A DNA stretch of 54,965 nucleotides from JBFLYN01 sp040756655 (GCA_040756655.1 JBFLYN010000022.1:1-54965), one strand, 5' to 3'; shown: positions 17,280-25,799, counted from the stretch's first letter. A program made the numbers and translations. The notes: a model not told the origin generated them from the sequence alone.

Positions 17280-18680
17280 TCAAAGTCCCCGTTCTTGGGT
17301 TCGGGGAGGCTTGGCTTCGCTGATGGTGCCCAGCATGTAGAGAGCCGATTCAGGGTAGTGCGCATAGTCCCCGGCCAGGATGCGCCGGCATCCTTCCACC
17401 GTGTCTTCGACGGGCACGCGCCGTCCCGGCAGGCCCGTGAATTGCTCGGTGCTGTAAAACGGCTGGGTAAGGAATCTCTCCAGGCGACGGGCGCAGTTGA
17501 CCACCTGGCGGTCGTGTTGGGAGAGTTCTTCCAACCCCAGCATGGCAATGATATCTTTGAGTTCGCCGTACTCGGCCAGGGTCTGGCGAACCTCCTGTGC
17601 TACCTGGTAATGGCGCTGCCCGACCACCGCGGGGAGCAAGAGCTTGGAGTTCGAAGCCAGTGGATCGATGGCCGGGTAAAGCCCCTGGCTGGCCATGCTC
17701 CGGGAGAGCACGATGGACGCGCTCAAATGGCCAAAGGTGTGAGCTGCGGCCGGATCGGTAAAGTCGTCTGCGGGCACGTAAACTGCCTGCACTGAAGTGA
17801 TGCTGCCCCGCCGGCTGCTGGCGATGCGCTCCTGTACCTCTGCCAATTCCGAGGCCAGGGTGGGCTGATACCCTACGCGCGAGGGCAGGCGGCCCAGCAG
17901 CCCCGAGACCTCCATGCCGGCCTGTACAAACCGGAAAATGTTATCGATCAGGAGCAGCACGTCACCAAAGCCACTGTCCCGGAAATACTCGGCCATGGTC
18001 AGGGCAGAATAAGCCACGCGCAAGCGGGCCCCGGGGGCTTCGCCCATCTGGCCGAAGATGAGTACCGTGCGGTCGAGCACGCCCGCCTCGTGCATTTCGC
18101 GGTAGAGCTCTTCGCCTTCGCGAGATCGCTCCCCGATGCCGCAAAAGAGGCTGATGCCCCGGTATAACTCGACGGTGTTCTTGATAAGCTCGGTAATCAG
18201 CACCGTCTTGCCGACCCCTGCCCCCCCGAAAAGCCCGGCCTTGCCGCCCCTCTGCAAGGGGGCCAACAGGTCAATGGCCTTGATCCCGGTCTGGAAAACC
18301 TCCTCGGCGGCCTGCTGCTCCGTTAGCGAAGGAGGCAGGCGGTGGATCGACTGGTGTTCATCATCGTGCAGGGGCGGCCCGCCGTCCAGCGGCTGGCCCA
18401 GACCGTCCAGCATACGCCCGAGCAGACGAGGGGACACTGGTACTGCCAGTGGGCGACCGCAGTCCTGCACGGGCATGCCGCGGGATAGCCCCAGCGTTGA
18501 ACTCATGGCTACCGCCCGTACTGAGCGGCCGCCTACATGCTGTTGCACCTCGCATACTACCGCTCGCCCGTGGGGGTCGACGGTCAACTGGTGATAGAGC
18601 TCAGGTAGGCGAGCGGGGAACTCTGCATCAATGATGGACCCGCGGATGCTCGTTACTCTTCCCAGTGCTGCTGTGACCAT
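17280..18680 (-). CDS. atpD: N-type F1F0 ATP synthase, beta subunit
   Basis: The catalytic F1 subunit, 466 residues, and first gene of the operon. It carries the P-loop GGAGVGKT (152-159), the catalytic block CGIGERSREGEELYREM, LLLIDNIFRFVQAG, SRVGYQPTLASELA, and VPADDFTDPAAAHTF. ATG 18680 is chosen because AGGGGG lies six bases upstream; TTG 18695 is in frame but without a suitable site. Beta leading the cluster, with epsilon second, is the hallmark gene order of N-ATPases (D-C-Q-R-B-E-F-A-G). Confidence 0.95.
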   Translation of the reverse strand: MVTAALGRVTSIRGSIIDAEFPARLPELYHQLTVDPHGRAVVCEVQQHVGGRSVRAVAMSSTLGLSRGMPVQDCGRPLAVPVSPRLLGRMLDGLGQPLDGGPPLHDDEHQSIHRLPPSLTEQQAAEEVFQTGIKAIDLLAPLQRGGKAGLFGGAGVGKTVLITELIKNTVELYRGISLFCGIGERSREGEELYREMHEAGVLDRTVLIFGQMGEAPGARLRVAYSALTMAEYFRDSGFGDVLLLIDNIFRFVQAGMEVSGLLGRLPSRVGYQPTLASELAEVQERIASSRRGSITSVQAVYVPADDFTDPAAAHTFGHLSASIVLSRSMASQGLYPAIDPLASNSKLLLPAVVGQRHYQVAQEVRQTLAEYGELKDIIAMLGLEELSQHDRQVVNCARRLERFLTQPFYSTEQFTGLPGRRVPVEDTVEGCRRILAGDYAHYPESALYMLGTISEAKPPRTQERGL

Positions 18681-19025
18681 GGTAACCCCCTGCAAACCTG
18701 CGGCTGTTGGCGGCTAAGCTTCTATGCACAGAGGTCCTAATCCTGCGTGTCGCGTTGACCTTGAGCTTGAAGCGGGTAAGCGAGCAGAAGTGGGCCGCCC
18801 CCAGCGGCGACCGCTGGTTCCACGGAACTCCTCACCGGCCGGTAGAGATTCCCGGAGGTGCTCGGGGCCGGGGTCCCCGGGGCTGGACTGGGCAGCGGCC
18901 CCAATGGAAACCAGTGCTGACGCATGGTCGAGAGAAGTATAGTAATGCGGGGGTTTTGGCACCGACAGGATAGATTTCGTCGCAAATAGGGACTGGACAA
19001 ACCTAAACCAGTATGAGCTGACAGC
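18681..19025. other. Upstream region of the ATP synthase operon
   Basis: About 345 bases between the divergent atpD and the DUF4338 remnant. It must hold the operon promoter. A TATACT element on the minus strand near 18937-18942 is a possible -10, but no good -35 accompanies it. Frames here lack family-like motifs. Confidence 0.4.
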
Positions 19026-19892
19026 GTGGGAGCCCATGACAGGGGGGAGGTCCACGCTATCGGCAGGTATGGGAGTGGGAGCCGGCTGCTGGTAGGACGC
19101 GACTTCACCGAAGCCGAGCTTGAGCTGGTGCGGGAGATGGTGGCCACCTTTCCGAAGTTGAACCGGACGGAGTTGGCCCGGACCATTTGTGAACTTTTGG
19201 GTTGGCGCACTGCGACCGGAACGTACAAGGTAGCGTCATGCCTGATGCTTCTTGGTCGGTTAGAGTCCGGGGGTGAGGTAAGACTGCCGCCGAAGCGGGC
19301 ACAGCGGCCGGTGGGTGCGAGGAGGGTGGTCCCGAGTGAGCGCACCGATGCTCCGGGGCAGATAAGCGGCAGGTTGGCGGAGCTTGAACCGGTGGCCGTG
19401 GAACCGGTGCGGGACAAGGAAGAGCTGAGGCTTTGGAACGAGTACGTGGAGCGGTACCATCCGCTGGGCTACAAGGTTCCTTTCGGGGCGCATCAACGTT
19501 ACTTTATCTGGGGCCAAGCTGAGCGGTTGGGCCGTTTGCTCTTTAGGGCTTCTGCCTGGGAGCTTAAAGCGCGGGATGCATTTATCGGTGGGACGGCGGC
19601 GGACCGCCAGCGGCGGCTGGAGCTTGTGGTGAACAATGGCCGCTTTCTGATCTTCCCCTGGGTGCGGGTGAAGAACCTGGCCAGCCGGGCATTGGCTTTG
19701 GCCGCCCGGCGGATAAGCGGGGACTGGCTTTCACGCTACGGCTATGCGCGAGCCATTGTTACGTCTCCCGGCATTGGCAATAACTCCCTTATTCCCAAGT
19801 ATGCCCAATTGGGAGCGTCCACTAAGCCGATTAGGCTCACTACGACTTGCGGGTTGGGAAAACATAGCTGCCGGGCTTCGGAAACTCGGTAG
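19026..19892 (+). pseudogene. Truncated DUF4338 (DruA-like) protein
   Basis: A protein of the DUF4338 family, the family of Druantia DruA. The N-terminal DNA-binding-like part (GRDFTEAELELVREMVATFP, then LNRTELARTICELLGW) and the central block (WNEYVERYHPLGYKVPFGAH, WELKARDAFIGG, LELVVNNGRFLIFPWVRVKN) are intact. After WLSRYGYARAIV, about residue 245, the sequence leaves the family. The expected block seen in the homologue at 48050-48883 (LLETFVEIDRFWGTCYKAAN and the C-terminal YLYPL) is missing, and an unrelated tail runs to the stop at 19892. The 3' end was therefore replaced near 19757. No druB-E genes are nearby. Confidence 0.75.
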
Positions 19893-20134
19893 AAGTGGTG
19901 CCGCCCATGCCCTTGCTCTAATCCGTTGCTGAACAGCAGTCTCTTAGCTCCCGGTGCTTCTTGTCGGGTTAGCCACTCGTAGGGCCTCTCTATCCTTCTT
20001 CTGGTCTGCCACCCCTACCGACTCTTATTACCTCAAGCCAAGCCTCAACTCGCTTGCTCTACAGACAACCTGCTCTTCCTGTCTCCACCGTAAAAACTCA
20101 CTTTGACGGGGACCTGGAATGGAAACTGACGTTC
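19893..20134. other. Pyrimidine-rich junction sequence 3' of the DUF4338 remnant
   Basis: This stretch is rich in C and T on the plus strand and contains no open frame of note. With 19757-19892 it is foreign to the DUF4338 gene and probably the remains of the element that truncated it. No inverted repeat or intron domain could be identified. Confidence 0.35.
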
Positions 20135-20163
20135 TTGACATTGATTGACCGGTATGCTACGAT
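20135..20163 (+). promoter_or_regulatory. Sigma-A type promoter of nifS-nifU-mnmA
   Basis: A perfect TTGACA (20135-20140), a 17-bp spacer and TACGAT (20158-20163, 4 of 6 matches to TATAAT) lie 73 bases before the nifS start. Transcription would begin near 20170. This is the best-looking promoter in the window. Confidence 0.65.
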
Positions 20164-20180
20164 CTTTCCGGATACCATAG

Positions 20181-20197
20181 TAATTTACTCGGGATTA
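20181..20197 (+). promoter_or_regulatory. Possible Rrf2-type operator in the nifS leader
   Basis: TAATTTACTCGGGATTA is bounded by TAAT and ATTA, and the inner GGGATTA resembles half-sites bound by Rrf2-family regulators (CymR/IscR). It lies just downstream of the predicted start of transcription, where binding would block the operon. In many Clostridia an rrf2 gene heads this cluster; none is present here. Weak evidence. Confidence 0.25.
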
Positions 20198-20235
20198 TAA
20201 CGTCAGATACCCCGCAGTAATGGAGGCAAGAAAGC

Positions 20236-21402
20236 ATGCGCAGAGTATACCTGGACAACGCGGCCACCACTCCTGTGAGGCCCGAGGTCGTAGAAGTCAT
20301 GACCGAGTACATGCTGAAGCATTTTGGCAATCCTTCCAGCGTGCACTGGTTTGGCCGTGAAGCCCGGCGCGGCTTGGACCGGGCCCGCGAGCAGGTGGCC
20401 GGTCTGATTGGAGCCAGCCCCGAGGAGGTCGTGTTCACCAGCGGCGGCACCGAGGCCGACAACCTAGCCATCAAGGGAACTGCGGCCCTCAAGGGAGTCC
20501 AGGGCAAGCACATGATCACCTCTGCCGTTGAACACCACGCTATCCTCCACACCACTGAGTACCTGGAAAAACAGGGCATGCACGTGACCTACCTGGCAGT
20601 AGACGAATACGGCGCCGTGGACCCGGCCGGAGTGGCCCACGCGCTCAGGCCCGAGACCATCCTGGTCAGCGTGATGCTGGGCAACAACGAGGTAGGCACG
20701 CTGCAACCGGTCAAGGAGATAGCGGCCCTATGCCGAGAAAAGGGCGTTTACGTCCACACTGACGCCGTCCAGGCCGCCGGGCAAATCGACATCGACGTTC
20801 AGGATCTGGGCGTGGATTTCATGTCCATCTCCAGTCACAAGATCTACGGTCCTAAGGGGATAGGCGCGCTGTACGTGAAAAAAGGCCGACGGGTCGAGCC
20901 CTTGGCTCACGGTGGGGGACACGAGCGGAAACGACGGGCCGGCACCGAGAACTTGCCGGGGATCGTGGGCTTTGGCATGGCAGCGGAGCTTAGCCAAAAG
21001 GAGCTGCCTCAGCGCCGGCAGCACCTGGAAACGTTACGCGACCGCTTGATCCACGGGATACTCACCAACATCAAGCACAGCCGCCTCAACGGCCATCCCA
21101 AGCACCGTCTCCCCAATAACTGTAACGTGAGCATTGAGTTTGTCGAGGGCGAGGCCATGCTGCTCAACCTCGATTTGATGGGGATAGCCGCCTCCAGCGG
21201 CTCGGCGTGCACCTCGGGGGCGCTTGAACCTTCCCACGTCCTCCTGGCCATGGGACTCAGTCACGAACTGGCCCATGGTTCTTTGCGGTTCAGCCTGGGG
21301 CGGGAAAACACCGCGGAGGAAGTGGACTACGTCATTGCAACTTTGCCGGGTATTGTAGAAAGGCTCCGGGAGATGTCGCCACTGTACGTTGGAAAGGAGT
21401 AG
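20236..21402 (+). CDS. nifS: Cysteine desulfurase
   Basis: A 388-residue PLP enzyme that removes sulfur from L-cysteine and hands the persulfide to NifU/IscU and MnmA. The start MRRVYLDNAATTPVRPEVVE, SGGTEADNLAIKG, the PLP lysine in SSHKIYGPKG (Lys202) and the catalytic cysteine in SSGSACTSG (Cys325) are complete. The short loop around Cys325 and 388-residue length fit the NifS/IscS class used for Fe-S assembly and tRNA thiolation. It is first gene of a three-gene operon with nifU five bases downstream. Confidence 0.95.
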   Translation: MRRVYLDNAATTPVRPEVVEVMTEYMLKHFGNPSSVHWFGREARRGLDRAREQVAGLIGASPEEVVFTSGGTEADNLAIKGTAALKGVQGKHMITSAVEHHAILHTTEYLEKQGMHVTYLAVDEYGAVDPAGVAHALRPETILVSVMLGNNEVGTLQPVKEIAALCREKGVYVHTDAVQAAGQIDIDVQDLGVDFMSISSHKIYGPKGIGALYVKKGRRVEPLAHGGGHERKRRAGTENLPGIVGFGMAAELSQKELPQRRQHLETLRDRLIHGILTNIKHSRLNGHPKHRLPNNCNVSIEFVEGEAMLLNLDLMGIAASSGSACTSGALEPSHVLLAMGLSHELAHGSLRFSLGRENTAEEVDYVIATLPGIVERLREMSPLYVGKE

Positions 21403-21407
21403 TTACG

Positions 21408-21833
21408 GTGTATACAGAGAAAGTGATGGAGTACTTCACTAACCCCAAAAACGTGGGAGAGTTGCCGGATCCCGATGGCGTGGGGACCGTAGGCAACCCG
21501 GTGTGCGGGGACATCATGCGCATTACCATCAAGGTCGATGGCGGGGTCATCAGCGATATCCGCTTCAAGACCTTCGGCTGCGGTGCCGCCATCGCTACTT
21601 CTTCCATGGTGACCGAGATGGTCAAGGGAAAGAGTCTGGACGAGGCCATGAAAGTGACCAACCGCAATGTCGCCGAAGCCCTGGGTGGACTGCCTCCCAA
21701 CAAGATGCACTGCTCTAACCTGGCCGCAGACGCCGTCCACCTGGCCATCAAGAACTACCAGGAACGGGCCAACGGCGAGGTTTCCGGGGAAAGACGGTTG
21801 GAGCACCAGTGCGAACACGTGAAGAGCAACTAG
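21408..21833 (+). CDS. nifU: NifU/IscU-type Fe-S cluster scaffold
   Basis: A 141-residue scaffold on which [2Fe-2S] and [4Fe-4S] clusters are built. The three ligand cysteines are in NPVCGD (Cys33), FGCGAAIA (Cys58) and KMHCSNLAADA (Cys102), with the conserved Asp35. Only the U-type domain is present, without the C-terminal NFU part of longer NifU. It starts at GTG 21408, follows nifS closely and overlaps mnmA by 25 nt, so the three are cotranscribed. Confidence 0.94.
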   Translation: MYTEKVMEYFTNPKNVGELPDPDGVGTVGNPVCGDIMRITIKVDGGVISDIRFKTFGCGAAIATSSMVTEMVKGKSLDEAMKVTNRNVAEALGGLPPNKMHCSNLAADAVHLAIKNYQERANGEVSGERRLEHQCEHVKSN

Positions 21834-22930
21834 CGGACCGGGCCGCGCCCCGGGTGGTGGTCGCCATGAGCGGCGGCGTGGACTCGGCGGTGGCGGCTTG
21901 GTTGCTCAAAAAACGCGGGTTTGACGTGGTGGGCGTCACCATGCAAATCTGGCCCGACGTGGATCCAACGACAGCCGTATCCCACGGGGGTTGCTGCTCG
22001 GTGGCGGCAGCAAGCGACGCGCGCCGGGTCGCAGCTGTCGTGGGTATTCCCTTTTATGTCCTGAACTTCCAGTCCGATTTCGAAAGAGAGGTCATCCAGG
22101 ACTTTTGTCGAGAATATGCCCGCGGGCGGACCCCCAACCCCTGCCTGGTCTGTAACAGCCGGATCAAATTCTCCCTGCTGGCCGGCCGGGCTCAACAGCT
22201 GGGCGCCTCCTACCTGGCCACCGGTCATTATGCCCGGGTGGAACACTGCCCCCAGCGTGGCCGCTACCTTTTGAAAAAGGGCGTTGACCCGGCCAAAGAC
22301 CAAAGCTACGCTCTCTATGCCATGACCCAGGACCAACTGGCTCATACCCTGTTTCCACTGGGAGAGTACACCAAGGAACAGGTGCGGCGCTGGGCCGCCG
22401 AAGCAGGCTTGCCCGTGGCGACCAAGCCCGAGAGCCAGGAGATTTGCTTTGTGGTAGACGGCGATTACCGCGCGTTTCTCCGGGAGAGAATCCCGGACGT
22501 GGCCCGTCCCGGGCCCATCGTGGACCGGAGTGGGCGGCGCCTGGGCACCCACGGGGGCGTGGCCGGCTACACCGTGGGGCAGCGGCGGGGTCTGGGCCTG
22601 CCCGGCCCGGAGCCCTATTACGTCCTGGAGATCGACGCACCCCGCAATACCCTGGTAGTCGGCACCCGCCGGGAGACCTTGTCCGGGGGGCTTTTGGCTG
22701 TGGACTGCAATTTCGTATCGGTGCGTCGCCTCGACCGTGCACAAACCGCTTGCGTGAAGATCCGCTACCGGGCGCCGGAAGTCCCGTGCAGCCTCGAAGC
22801 GGCAGGACCCGGCCAAGTGGCAGTCAGGTTCCAAGAGCCCCAGGCCGCCGTCACCCCGGGGCAGGCGGCCGTCTTCTACCAGGGTGACGAAGTCCTGGGA
22901 GGAGGAACCATTGAGCGCCCCCTCCCGTAA
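21809..22930 (+). CDS. mnmA: tRNA-specific 2-thiouridylase
   Basis: A 373-residue enzyme that thiolates U34 of tRNA(Lys), tRNA(Glu) and tRNA(Gln). It has the ATP-pyrophosphatase loop SGGVDS (21-26), the catalytic cysteine pair in TPNPCLVCN (Cys112) and SQEICFV (Cys213), the tRNA-recognition part YTVGQRRGLGLPG and a C-terminal beta-barrel. The GTG start at 21809 lies inside nifU, which suggests translational coupling. Its sulfur donor should be the NifS encoded two genes upstream. Confidence 0.95.
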   Translation: MRTREEQLADRAAPRVVVAMSGGVDSAVAAWLLKKRGFDVVGVTMQIWPDVDPTTAVSHGGCCSVAAASDARRVAAVVGIPFYVLNFQSDFEREVIQDFCREYARGRTPNPCLVCNSRIKFSLLAGRAQQLGASYLATGHYARVEHCPQRGRYLLKKGVDPAKDQSYALYAMTQDQLAHTLFPLGEYTKEQVRRWAAEAGLPVATKPESQEICFVVDGDYRAFLRERIPDVARPGPIVDRSGRRLGTHGGVAGYTVGQRRGLGLPGPEPYYVLEIDAPRNTLVVGTRRETLSGGLLAVDCNFVSVRRLDRAQTACVKIRYRAPEVPCSLEAAGPGQVAVRFQEPQAAVTPGQAAVFYQGDEVLGGGTIERPLP

Positions 22931-22996
22931 CCTGCATGCTCGGGCGGGCTTTGGGGAAGGATCCACAGTAACGCCGGAGGCGGGAGGGACTGTGTA

Positions 22997-23188
22997 GTGA
23001 GGTACGTGTGCCCGGCTTGCCACGGCCGCGCAGTGGGCCGGGTGGGCACTGGCCTGTTTTATTGCTGGGACTGCTGCGTGGAGTTCTCTGAAACTCGCAA
23101 CGGCTGGCAGGTTTACGAGCTCGGAGATGATGGCACGCCGGTACCGGTGTCCTTAGTCCCCATTGCCCCGGCCACAGCTAGGCCGTAG
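22997..23188 (+). CDS. Small zinc-ribbon protein
   Basis: A 63-residue protein with two CxxC knuckles, CPAC (at residues 5-8) and CWDC (about 23-26), spaced as in a zinc ribbon, followed by VEFSETRNGWQVYELG. The GTG start has GGGAGGG upstream. Its role is unknown. It overlaps or abuts the YtxH-like gene and probably extends the nifS-mnmA transcript. Confidence 0.7.
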   Translation: MRYVCPACHGRAVGRVGTGLFYCWDCCVEFSETRNGWQVYELGDDGTPVPVSLVPIAPATARP

Positions 23189-23207
23189 CGAAGGGAGCGA
23201 TCTCCAT

Positions 23208-23402
23208 TTGCGCAGGACATTCTGGCGGGGGTTGCTGACCGGGGGCGTGGTGGGAGCCGTCATGGGCATGCTGATGGCACCCCAGCGCCGCCCGGTAGGC
23301 CGGGTGGCCATGGCCACCGACCGCATGCAGAGACGGGCGGTCAGGCTCTGGAGGCGCACACGCGGCGAGATCGGGGCCATGACGGCGCGCCTGAAGAAAT
23401 AG
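23208..23402 (+). CDS. YtxH-like small membrane protein
   Basis: A 64-residue protein: one glycine-rich membrane helix (FWRGLLTGGVVGAVMGMLMA), the APQ turn usual for YtxH/gas-vesicle-like proteins, then a basic amphipathic tail (RRAVRLWRRTRGEIGAMTAR). TTG 23208 is preferred since GGGAG lies ten bases upstream; an earlier ATG at 23163 is inside the zinc-ribbon gene. Function unknown, perhaps stress-related. Confidence 0.65.
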   Translation: MRRTFWRGLLTGGVVGAVMGMLMAPQRRPVGRVAMATDRMQRRAVRLWRRTRGEIGAMTARLKK

Positions 23403-23432
23403 CCGGCCCACAGCGAGGCAACACGAGGAGGC

Positions 23433-23469
23433 GCGGACCGGGTGAAGACCCGCCCCGCTTCTTTCGTTT
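23433..23469 (+). terminator. Intrinsic terminator after the ytxH-like gene
   Basis: GCGGACCGGGT (23433-23443) pairs with ACCCGCCCCGC (23448-23458), two mismatches, around a GAAG loop, followed by a T-rich run (TTCTTTCGTTT). It lies just before the TTG start of the AI-2E-family gene and likely ends the nifS-mnmA transcript. Confidence 0.65.
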
Positions 23470-23481
23470 GGGGGGGAACGC

Positions 23482-24501
23482 TTGAATCGGTGGGTACGGT
23501 TGGGCGGTTACGCGCTGGCGCTTTCCGGTCTTGCCTACTTTCTGTACCTGTCCCGGGCCGTGCTGGTGCCTTTTGTCCTGGCCGCAGCCATCGCCTACGT
23601 CCTCGAGCCGCCGGTCAGGGAACTGGAGCGGCGGGGGCTGCCCCGGGGTTTGGCCATCCTCGCGGTGTACTTGGGCGTGTCGGCCCTCATGGCCCTGGCG
23701 GTGTGGTTCTTTCTCCCGCTTCTCGTCGAAGAACTAAACCGCCTGGCCGAGGCCATCCCGGAGTACACCGTGCGGGTGCGGGATTTCGTCCGCCACATGC
23801 AGACTGACTACAGTCGCATGCCCATGCCAGAAAACGTGCGCCGGGTCCTGGACGAAGCCATCGCCGGCACCGAAGCCCGCCTTTTGAACTCCATCGGTGA
23901 TGCCATCACCGGGTTGTTTGCGCTTTTTGCCAGCCTTCTTAGGGTGCTCATCGCGCCGGTGCTTGCCTTCTACATGCTCCGCGACCTTGATGATTTCCGA
24001 AGACGGATCAAGGGATTTTTGCCCCCGGCCACTTCGCGGCAGTGGCTGGCCTTGCTGCACGAGGTTGACGGCGTGGTAGGAGGATTCATCCGTGGCCAGG
24101 TGCTGGTGGCAGTGGTGGTCGGTATCCTTACCGGTGCAGCCCTTTACCTCTTGCGCATCAGGTTCGCCACGCTCTTGGCCATTGTAGCCGCCCTGGGGGA
24201 GTTCATCCCGTACTTTGGGCCCATCGTCGCCGCCATCCCGGCCGTGTTCGTGGGCTTTTTGACCTCGCCTCTCAAGGCCCTGCAGGTGCTGGTGGCGGTA
24301 ACTCTCATCCAGCAACTGGACGCCACCGTCGTCGGGCCCAAGATCCTTGGCGACCGCACGGGCCTGCACCCGCTCTTGGTGATCTTTGCCGTGCTCACCG
24401 GTGGTTACCTGTTCGGCCCGTGGGGGCTGCTCCTGGCCGTGCCTGTGGGAGCCGTCATCCGGGTGCTGCTAAAGCACGGGTTGCTCAGGTTACGTCCCTG
24501 A
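23482..24501 (+). CDS. AI-2E family transporter (PurR-regulated permease type)
   Basis: A 339-residue membrane protein of the AI-2E/TqsA family. The arrangement of an N-terminal helix pair, a long polar loop (about residues 95-140), and five or more C-terminal helices is clear, with the family motifs FIRGQVLVAVVVGILTGAAL, LGEFIPYFGPIVAAIPAVFV and QQLDATVVGPKILGDRTGLH. Members export small molecules or act as Na+/H+ antiporters; the substrate is not predictable. It starts at TTG 23482, just after a terminator. Its 3' end overlaps the trpS 3' end by 17 bp. Confidence 0.85.
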   Translation: MNRWVRLGGYALALSGLAYFLYLSRAVLVPFVLAAAIAYVLEPPVRELERRGLPRGLAILAVYLGVSALMALAVWFFLPLLVEELNRLAEAIPEYTVRVRDFVRHMQTDYSRMPMPENVRRVLDEAIAGTEARLLNSIGDAITGLFALFASLLRVLIAPVLAFYMLRDLDDFRRRIKGFLPPATSRQWLALLHEVDGVVGGFIRGQVLVAVVVGILTGAALYLLRIRFATLLAIVAALGEFIPYFGPIVAAIPAVFVGFLTSPLKALQVLVAVTLIQQLDATVVGPKILGDRTGLHPLLVIFAVLTGGYLFGPWGLLLAVPVGAVIRVLLKHGLLRLRP

Positions 24502-25486
24502 CCCCCGGCCGGAGCTTGAGCGAGGCTCTTACCCGGGCCAGGGTTGGTGCGCCCAGGGCCTGAGCCCGGGCAGCACCGTGGTCCAGGATTTCTTCCACCA
24601 GGCCGGGCTTTTCCAGTTCCTGCCTTCTGGCGCGCATGGGCTCTAACCGGCGGTTGATGAGGCCGGCCAGTCGCTGCTTGCAGTCGACACAGCCCATCTG
24701 CCCCGCCCGACAGGCGCAGGCGGCTTCTTCCGAGGCGGCCGCTTCCAGGGCCCGGTAGTAGGTGTGGACGGTGCACACTTCCGGGCGTCCGGGGTCGTGG
24801 CGGCGCACCCGGGCCGGGTCGGTTACCGCCCGATCCAGACGCAGTGTCACTTCCCGGGGGCCATCCGAAAGGAAGATGCAGTTTCCCAGGCTCTTGGACA
24901 TCTTGGCATTTCCGTCCAGCCCGGTCAGCCGGGGCACCGGTCCCAGCAGAGCCTGGGGTTCCACCAGGGTAGGGCCGTAGTGGGCGTTGAACTTGCGCAC
25001 CAGTTCCCGGGCAAACTCCAGGTGGGGGAGCTGGTCATCGCCCACCGGCACCACCGTGGCATCACAGAAGGTCACATCCGCTGCCTGGCTTACCGGGTAG
25101 CCGAGAAAGCCGTACGTCAGGTCCCGGTAGCCGTAAGCCTTGGCCTCGGCCTTGATGGTGGGGTTGCGCCGGAGCGCGTTGACCCGGGCCAACATGCCCA
25201 GGTAGACGGTGAGCTCGGCGATGGCGGGCACTTCCGACTGGACGAACATGGTGATCTTGGCCGGGTCCAGTCCTGCTGCCAGGTTGTCCAGGGCGACTTG
25301 CCGCACCGAAGCGCTGAGCAGTTCCGGGCGGTGGTAATGGGTGGTCAGGGCCTGAACATCGGCGATGATCACCAAAAGGTCATGGGTGTTTTGCAGCTCT
25401 ACCCGGCGGACCAGGGAGCCGAGGTAATGACCCAAGTGGAGCGGTCCGGTGGGCCGATCGCCCGTGAGCGCACGGGGCTTGGGCAT
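24485..25486 (-). CDS. trpS: Tryptophanyl-tRNA synthetase
   Basis: A 333-residue class I synthetase that charges tRNA(Trp). The HIGH-type motif is GPLHLGHYLGSL, and KMSKS is exact (NAKMSKSLGN). The dimer and anticodon-binding helices follow, with a cysteine-rich segment (ACACRAGQMGCVDCK) near the C-terminus that resembles metal-binding loops of some bacterial TrpRS. ATG 25486 follows GGAGGTG. A Trp T-box and promoter precede it, so expression should rise when tRNA(Trp) is uncharged. Confidence 0.94.
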   Translation of the reverse strand: MPKPRALTGDRPTGPLHLGHYLGSLVRRVELQNTHDLLVIIADVQALTTHYHRPELLSASVRQVALDNLAAGLDPAKITMFVQSEVPAIAELTVYLGMLARVNALRRNPTIKAEAKAYGYRDLTYGFLGYPVSQAADVTFCDATVVPVGDDQLPHLEFARELVRKFNAHYGPTLVEPQALLGPVPRLTGLDGNAKMSKSLGNCIFLSDGPREVTLRLDRAVTDPARVRRHDPGRPEVCTVHTYYRALEAAASEEAACACRAGQMGCVDCKQRLAGLINRRLEPMRARRQELEKPGLVEEILDHGAARAQALGAPTLARVRASLKLRPGVRDVT

Positions 25487-25504
25487 GTCTTTCACCTCCA
25501 AACA

Positions 25505-25763
25505 ATGGACCCCTCGCCCAGGGGCGAGGGGTCACTCCGCGGTGCCACCCTGATTCAGCCGGTCGGCCGGCTCTCTTCTTTGGCGTCCATCAACGCCTTG
25601 CCCGTTAACGACGGGTGTCCGGGGCGCCTACATTCGCTTTCGGCGCTCCACTCCCGGGTCCATTCAGCCGCGCTGTCGCGCCGGGCTCTCACCCTGCCCC
25701 GGCTCTCTGTGCCGCCAGCCTCCAGCCTACTAGTCCCGGTCATCGTTTTGTCGCTTTACTGTT
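25505..25763 (-). promoter_or_regulatory. Tryptophan T-box leader of trpS
   Basis: The leader, read from about 25763 down, has the stem-I elements AGAGAG and GGGTGAGAGCC, a specifier UGG followed by A (25660-25662, in GAATGGACC), and the exact T-box AGGGTGGCACCGCGG (25551-25537). It ends in a 12-bp terminator hairpin (25533-25522 with 25519-25508) followed by ATTGTTT. Uncharged tRNA(Trp) would stabilise the antiterminator through the T-box bulge. The Trp specifier agrees with the downstream gene. Confidence 0.9.
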
Positions 25764-25770
25764 TTTTTAA

Positions 25771-25799
25771 ATTATATCCCCGGTGGTGGACCTGTGCAA
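25771..25799 (-). promoter_or_regulatory. Promoter of the trpS T-box transcript
   Basis: Perfect TATAAT (25776-25771 on the minus strand), a 17-bp spacer and TTGCAC (25799-25794) as a weak -35. An A/T-rich start region follows. The predicted start near 25763 gives a leader of about 275 nt, right for a T-box. Confidence 0.6.

Noticed and set aside
19026..19892. DUF4338 protein as evidence for a Druantia anti-phage system
   Set aside because: Only the druA-type gene is present, it is truncated, and none of druB-E is nearby; the second copy at 48050 also lacks them and is tied to IS66.
23163..23207. Longer start (ATG 23163) for the YtxH-like protein
   Set aside because: It lies inside the zinc-ribbon gene, lacks a ribosome site and adds non-conserved residues; TTG 23208 has a suitable one.
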